Position numbers and translations under genes: made by a program. 64,000 nt of DNA from Strobilurus pachycystidiatus (taxonomy: Eukaryota; Basidiomycota; Agaricomycetes; Agaricales; Physalacriaceae), in the NCBI GenBank assembly GCA_019915135.1, contig JAHLMK010000008.1, positions 806,001 through 870,000 of the forward strand, given 5' to 3'. Position 1 is the first letter of the stretch. Each line of letters starts with the position of its first letter. The notes under the pieces are model-generated. The model did no database searches and had not been told where the DNA came from. It saw only the letters and a list, made by a program, of their open reading frames with translations. Positions 59,371 to 64,000 of the stretch are shown in pieces.

Positions 59371-59962
59371 ATGGCTACAAACACCGAAGATGTTGATCCC
59401 ATCTGGATGAGTTGCAAGTCTGCGCGGCAAATCTATGCCTTAGGTCTGGTTGACAAAGTAACTCCAGCTTCTCTATTCTGGATAAATACCGATGTGATTT
59501 GCTGCAGGAAATAAATGAACTGCTTGCTCTGGCCGCCTCGTCCGTGTCTCTCCTCACCCTTCCTCAAACCGATGGACCAGGCGATGCACTGCCGCAGGGA
59601 GAAGAACGAATTGAGAAGTTCGTCCTCGAGGCGGGCGAATACTTTGAAAAGCTGGACGTGAGTAATACTGAGCTGTACGTATCCACGTCTGGTAAAGCCA
59701 CGTCTTGCAGTCGATACAGGCAGCCATCCGATCCTCTTTAGCTCAAGTGCGGCGCGCGCGAATCGCGCCTAGTGCCATCAACGCCCCACCGGCTGGGTTC
59801 GTGCCTCCGAGTATGGGCGTAGCGTTGGACCGGAGCGTGGAAGGGAAGGAGACGCGGGGGCTGCAGGAAAGCAGGGTTGAGCGCGACGCGTGGGTTGGGA
59901 TTCTTGACGCTCTGAAGAGAATGAGGGACGGCGCGGGCGAAGACGTGCCGATGGATGGGTAA
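59371..59962 (+). CDS. med11: Mediator of RNA polymerase II transcription subunit 11
   Basis: Med11 is a small Mediator head subunit that pairs with Med22. The start at 59371 opens MATNTEDVDPIW and exon 1 ends SARQIYALGLVDK. An intron at 59458-59507 (GTAACT...GCTGCAG) joins it to EINELLALAASSVSLLTLPQ. A second intron (donor GTGAGT near 59657, acceptor CTTGCAG near 59710) joins FEKLD to a helix with AAIRSSLAQVRRARIAPSAI. The pattern of two helices around the EYFEKLD...IR turn is that of Med11. The C-terminus is charged and ends at 59962. It is divergent from the ABC gene, whose start is 70 bp away. Confidence 0.75.
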
Positions 59963-60155
59963 AGGTCAGCACTGATATTGCTGGATGCAACTCGTGTTTA
60001 TTGGCACACAGGCTTCTTCGGTAACTACAAAGGACTATTTAACTGCGCGCCGAGGAAAGTGTTCGTTGAATGGCTGAGGAAACTCGTGTTTATGGATCAC
60101 ACAGACGTACAGACTTCGGCGACGGGGTTCTTTATTGATTCGGGGCTTTCATTGG

Positions 60156-60647
60156 TTACACAGACACTTCTTCGAGGATGGACTCGGCGTTGAGCAGTTC
60201 TGGATCTTCCTGGAATTCCTCCTTGGCCTTGATCGAGACCTGTGGCATGTGTTGGCAGCGGGATCGTGAGTTTGGGATGGCTGTGGCGTACGACTAGATC
60301 CCTGAGCTCTCCGACAGCCTTGCCGGCCCTGTTGGCAGAGTCTTCTATCATTCTGTGGTTTTCGGCGAGCATGCGGGTCTGCGCACGGTGTCAGAAGGCT
60401 ATCGCGATGGGCGAGACAGGGAACACGGACAGCATTCTTGACCTCCCATTCATCGGGGGAGATCCCGTCCGCGCGGAGCTTGTCGAGCTTGCGCTGCTGG
60501 TCCTCGGCTTCCTTGCGGTAGAGCGTGTGCTCTTTGGATAGACTTTTGCCAGTGAGAAGCGAGAGAGACGGGCGGACGGGCTGCTAACCGTTTTGCGACG
60601 CCTGATTTTATTTTGAGCTGGCGCTGGACAGCCTGTTTATCGGACAT
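60156..60647 (-). CDS. tubulin-specific chaperone A (cofactor A, Rbl2 family)
   Basis: Binds beta-tubulin during folding. The start at 60647 gives MSDKQAVQRQLKIKSGVAKR, close to the conserved QIKIKTGVVKRL start of cofactor A. The next exon continues EHTLYRKEAEDQQRKLDKLR, then WEVKNA. A later exon has RMLAENHRMIEDSANRAGKA, then VGELRDL. The C-terminus is EDPELLNAESILEEVSV, ending at 60156. Three or four short introns fit, and the product of about 110 residues is all helical, as the family expects. Confidence 0.88.
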
Positions 60648-60940
60648 GTCTGTAGTAGAAAGGTACAGGAGCTACTATTGAGGATTACACCGCGGATGTA
60701 AAGGGCGAAGGGAGTGGCCAAACAGGGGTGATTGATTGAACAAATAGAGTCGCAAACAGTCGCGTTTGGCGCTCTCCTTTTCCCCTCCAACGACGTCGCT
60801 GCCGGCGCCCCGTTGCCCGCTCCTGCCCTGCTCACGACCCGCACGACCCTCGACGACTCTTCTTTTCTTTCACTGACGACGACCAGCGCGCGGCCGCCCG
60901 AGAACGACCACGGCGAGCGCACCGACGGCTCAGCGGCGCC
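60648..60940. promoter_or_regulatory. divergent promoter region, cofactor A / bHLH factor
   Basis: 293 bp between divergent start codons. A plus-strand upstream frame (from 60732) overlaps the bHLH start out of frame and may be a uORF. No clear core element is seen. Confidence 0.45.
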
Positions 60941-62021
60941 ATGGACCACGCCATGAACGACACCCCGCCCTATCCTGGCTACTACGCCACGGCCGAGGAC
61001 CCTGGCTACAGCATTGCGTACAATGCGCCGCAGATGAACTCGTATCAGGTTGTGCAGCAGCACACCCCGCAAACGCGTGGTGGGTGCCCTCCGTCGTCGC
61101 CGCGTGTCGATCTGATAAGGCGTGCAGGGCTTGCCGACATCCAGCAGCAGCAGCAGCAGGGCATGGCCCAGCAGTACCATCCGTTCCATCAATATCAGCA
61201 GCCGCAACCCGTGTACGCCCCTTCCGAACCGCCGCATGTCCTGCCGATTTCTACTTCTCCTCCACCCCCTTCCCCTGAAATCTACGACCCTTTGTCTCCC
61301 CCCGTCTCCGGGTCGGATACTTCCGCAGACGGTCTTTACCACCACACCAGCAGCGGCCAGAACTCGCCCTCGTCGTCGCGCGCAAACAGCCTCGTCCACC
61401 GCTCTGCCCGCTACAATCCCACGCCGTCCCCGACCAGCTCGTCTGGCGGCCACCAGCGCGGCAGACTCGCCAGAGGCCGCTCCCAGGATTCCGACGACGA
61501 AGACATGGGCGTCCTCTTCTCCGAGAACCTTGCCCATTCCAGGAAAGAGGCCACCCGCCGCCAGCGCATCGAGGCCGAGCAGCGTCGCCGCGATGAGCTC
61601 CGCGATGGCTACGCAAAGCTCAAGGACGTCCTTCCCGTCTCCAACCAGAAGAGCAGCAAGGTCTCTCTGCTCGATCGAGGTACTTGTTCTGCCTTGCCAC
61701 TTCATCGATAGCCCGCTGACCCCGCGCCTCTCGCGACCCTTAGCGACCCAGTACATCACCACTCTCGAAAAGGCCAACCAGGACCTGCAGGAGCGCATCC
61801 AAACCGTGGAGGCCGAGATGCAGCGTCTACGCTCGCTCAACGAGAAGATAGCTCTCAGCACGGAGACGCCGTCCCCAGGCGTGTTCACGACCCATCACTC
61901 GCGTCCTCTGTCGCCACCGCCGGAAGCTCCAATCCCGGGACACGAGCTCACCAACGTTCGAGGGCAGGACCCTCCCTCCGAGACATCCAGTCCGTCCGCG
62001 TCTGATGGCACTGGCTACTGA
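60941..62021 (+). CDS. basic helix-loop-helix transcription factor
   Basis: Start at 60941 (MDHAMNDTPPYPGYY). The N-terminal ~190 residues are Gln/Pro/Ser-rich, with a poly-Gln run and no fold. The bHLH domain follows: the basic region and helix 1 in HSRKEATRRQRIEAEQRRRD and ELRDGYAKLKDVLP, a loop, and helix 2 in SKVSLLDR, joined across the intron 61680-61743 to ATQYITTLEKANQDLQERI. The Glu-Arg-Arg basic-region pattern (IEAEQRRR) indicates E-box DNA binding. Helix 2 runs on into a leucine-zipper-like coil, as in bHLH-Zip proteins. A Pro/Ser-rich tail ends at 62021. The spliced protein is about 340 residues and nuclear. Target genes cannot be told. Confidence 0.92.
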
Positions 62022-64000
62022 CCTCCCGTCGTCGTCGTCGCCGCCTTGCTTTGTTGTTTCTTTCTCGTTATCCTCCTGTTCTCATTTTTTTCCTCATCAC
62101 GACCGCATCATCCCATCTTCCTCATCTATTTCACCGCAAAGGCCATTTCATCATCTTTACACTGCTTCATCGTTCTCCATTCTCCGCCTCATACCAGGAA
62201 ATCATACGCGTGTATTAATTGCGAAAACAAAAAGTACAAACAAGAAAGACTTGCCAGGCGTGCGCGAAACGACGGGGGACGGCTGCGCCTTGTCTCTGTC
62301 ACGCCTCCTGAGAAAACTTCGGCCAGCAACCCTTCTGCCTCTTGATGTCGCAGAATTCGCGGTGTTCACGTCGAGCCGAGGTTGCAACGTGTTTGATTCT
62401 TAATCGCACTCTGCCTACCTCGTTGATCGATGATCGTAACCTGCCGCGTGTTTGCCTTGCTCGCAGTCTTTCGATTGTTTTCTGCTCTGCGCGCGTGTCA
62501 TATCCATCCTCTCCGCTTTCTCCGCCCGCCGATTTCACTCGCTCATTCCACCACCACCAAAAATATCCTTTCCGTACAGGGAAGAATGTCTATACACTCA
62601 TGATTCTTGACGAACATCCGACTTTATCTCATCTCTACGTGCTTGACGCGGATTTGGCTTGTAGAGAGGAGGCCTACTTAGGCTACTTCAGGACGGACTA
62701 GACGCGGATGGATGAAGGGCCCTGATGACAATCAGAACTGGATTCGACGACCTCCCGCCGCGGTACCCTTCGAAGGGTTGTGTCATAGGCTGATACACGC
62801 ATGGCGGTTGAGCTGGGACCTTTTTGGAATCTGGATTGGTTGGTCAGGGCTTTGTCCTCTGCATCGTCTTCCTCGCCTAGTTGCCGACTCGCTATATACT
62901 CAAACCATGGACACTGGGAGGATGGGTATAAGTCTATACTTACATCAAACAGTCGTGCGCGCTCATGAGATTTCAATCCTCTCTTGTATACAGTTTCCGT
63001 TGTAAATTTCCCTTACGCTGAAGATGTTCCACTAAATGACAGACCTCTGTAAACCTTTCATATGTCTTGCGCACAGGCGTCCATCTCCCGGGATATGATA
63101 CTAGTAATCTAACTCTGACAGTGACACGTCATGATAGTGGCGATTAACTTCCGTCCTTGGAAGTTACATGGCCTATCCGACCAGCAAGATCTCTGGTGAT
63201 TTCATGTGGATATAACGGCAACGGCCACGCCTATATGTCGTGTACACGCACAGTGAGCCTCGCGCCGCATCAGATTATGTATCGAGTTTTGTCTTCGACT
63301 CAGCGGCATTGGTTAGAGGTTTCAGGGTGACGGACCTTCTGGTCTCTCCAAAACCTTCGCATGTTACTCTGATGTGTTACTGAGTTGGAATGACCTGGCA
63401 GTCATACTGATACCCTACCCCTGCCGCTTCATCACATGGGAGAATCGATTTCTGCGAGGAGTCATAGCACTCCCCACAAGCTCAGGCAGAACACCGCTCA
63501 ATCACATCGGGAGAGTCGGTTTCTGTGAGGAAGTTTCCAAGTTCGATCCGCCCCATTTGACAGACCAGCTCGGCTGGAAGTTCGTGTGTATATGCGGGAA
63601 GCCAGATCGCTCACACTCGGCGTCATTTAGGACATTGTCGCCTGTTTCCGTAGGTGAAAAGTGTTTATCAGAGATGCGATCGTTCTTCAAGTTCTCGAAG
63701 CGTGAAGTTGTTTGTCCGTTCAAACCTTAATAGGCGACCCGATCTCGCCTAATTGGGATGCAGCCTCGAGGCGAAGGGTGAACGTAACTTGACAAACGAC
63801 CGCACTCTTAGAGTTGTCACGAAAGGGCGGCGTCGCATGTGGTTGGCGCTCCTGAGTCTCCGCCCTCTCAGACCTCCGTTCTTGCCCCTACCGCTTTCAA
63901 CAGTAGCCATTCGTATCCTGGACGACAAGTTGGGTCTCGCCATTGTTTCCAAAACGGTGCACCTTGTTCTCAATTCTTCGCCAAGGAACGAAGGTTAATG
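62022..64000. other. region without a supported gene
   Basis: It begins with a CT-rich stretch that is probably the bHLH 3' untranslated region (to about 62400). Frames beyond (for example 63374-63730) have no recognised domain, few splice sites and no homologous block. A short local duplication is visible (GGGAGAATCGATTTCTGCGAGGA near 63438 against GGGAGAGTCGGTTTCTGTGAGGA near 63509). A gene entering from the right edge cannot be excluded. Confidence 0.5.

Noticed and set aside
59978..60193. 71-codon plus-strand frame after Med11 with NYKGLFNCAPRK
   Set aside because: It overlaps the last exon of cofactor A on the other strand, which is well supported, and has no homologous block.
63374..63730. 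118-codon plus-strand frame near the right edge
   Set aside because: No family resemblance, and it runs over a local sequence duplication; left as unsupported.

Overview
This window is nuclear DNA of a filamentous basidiomycete, most likely an Agaricomycete. Genes are dense and cut by many 45-65 bp GT-AG introns with CTGAC/CTRAY-like branch sites, and gene families are typically fungal. The window holds about 13 recognisable host genes plus a roughly 23 kb transposon nest in the middle.

Layout, left to right. 0-8 kb: a putative Mediator subunit 2/29-like gene (-), a secreted YcaC-type isochorismatase-family hydrolase (+), two tandem copies of a multi-pass membrane protein gene (-), and a stretch with a 235 bp direct repeat. 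8-17 kb: a Vnx1-like vacuolar cation/H+ antiporter (+), mitoribosomal protein mL40 (-), triosephosphate isomerase (+, first intron GC-AG) and an FCP1/NIF-type HAD protein (-). 17.3-18 kb: the 3' end of an unrecognised gene (-).

18-41 kb is a Helitron (-) whose Rep/helicase protein carries a C-terminal USP-like cysteine-protease domain. A Ty3/gypsy chromovirus insertion (19351-33921) splits that last domain and is flanked by a perfect 5-bp duplication, AATGT. The insertion is not one element. An outer plus-strand copy is broken, and inside it lie a complete 7213-bp minus-strand copy and a 525-bp inverted pol fragment. The outer copy has lost 385 bp at the break. Its two remaining parts plus 385 bp again total 7213 bp, so the copies are collinear without net length change. 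Both inner junctions lack target duplications. Next to each long terminal repeat (LTR) they keep one to three extra bases that partly match the element's own primer-site side or polypurine tract. This fits joining of cDNA copies to each other rather than ordinary nested transposition. The element has no obvious tRNA primer site; instead the bases after the 5' LTR are complementary to a segment inside the LTR, suggesting self-priming.

41-45.5 kb is gene-poor, with GC-rich degenerate repeats and remnants. 45.5-62 kb returns to ordinary genes: COP9 signalosome subunit 2 (-), FYVE-type PI3P 5-kinase Fab1 (+) sharing a 129-bp divergent promoter with it, an unrecognised Lys/Glu-rich protein (+), a two-domain ModF/YDR061W-like ABC ATPase (-), Mediator subunit 11 (+), tubulin cofactor A (-) and a bHLH transcription factor (+). 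62-64 kb shows no supported gene.

The host genes are mixed housekeeping functions and do not form one pathway. Gene models were spliced by eye, so exon boundaries are inferences unless a junction is described.
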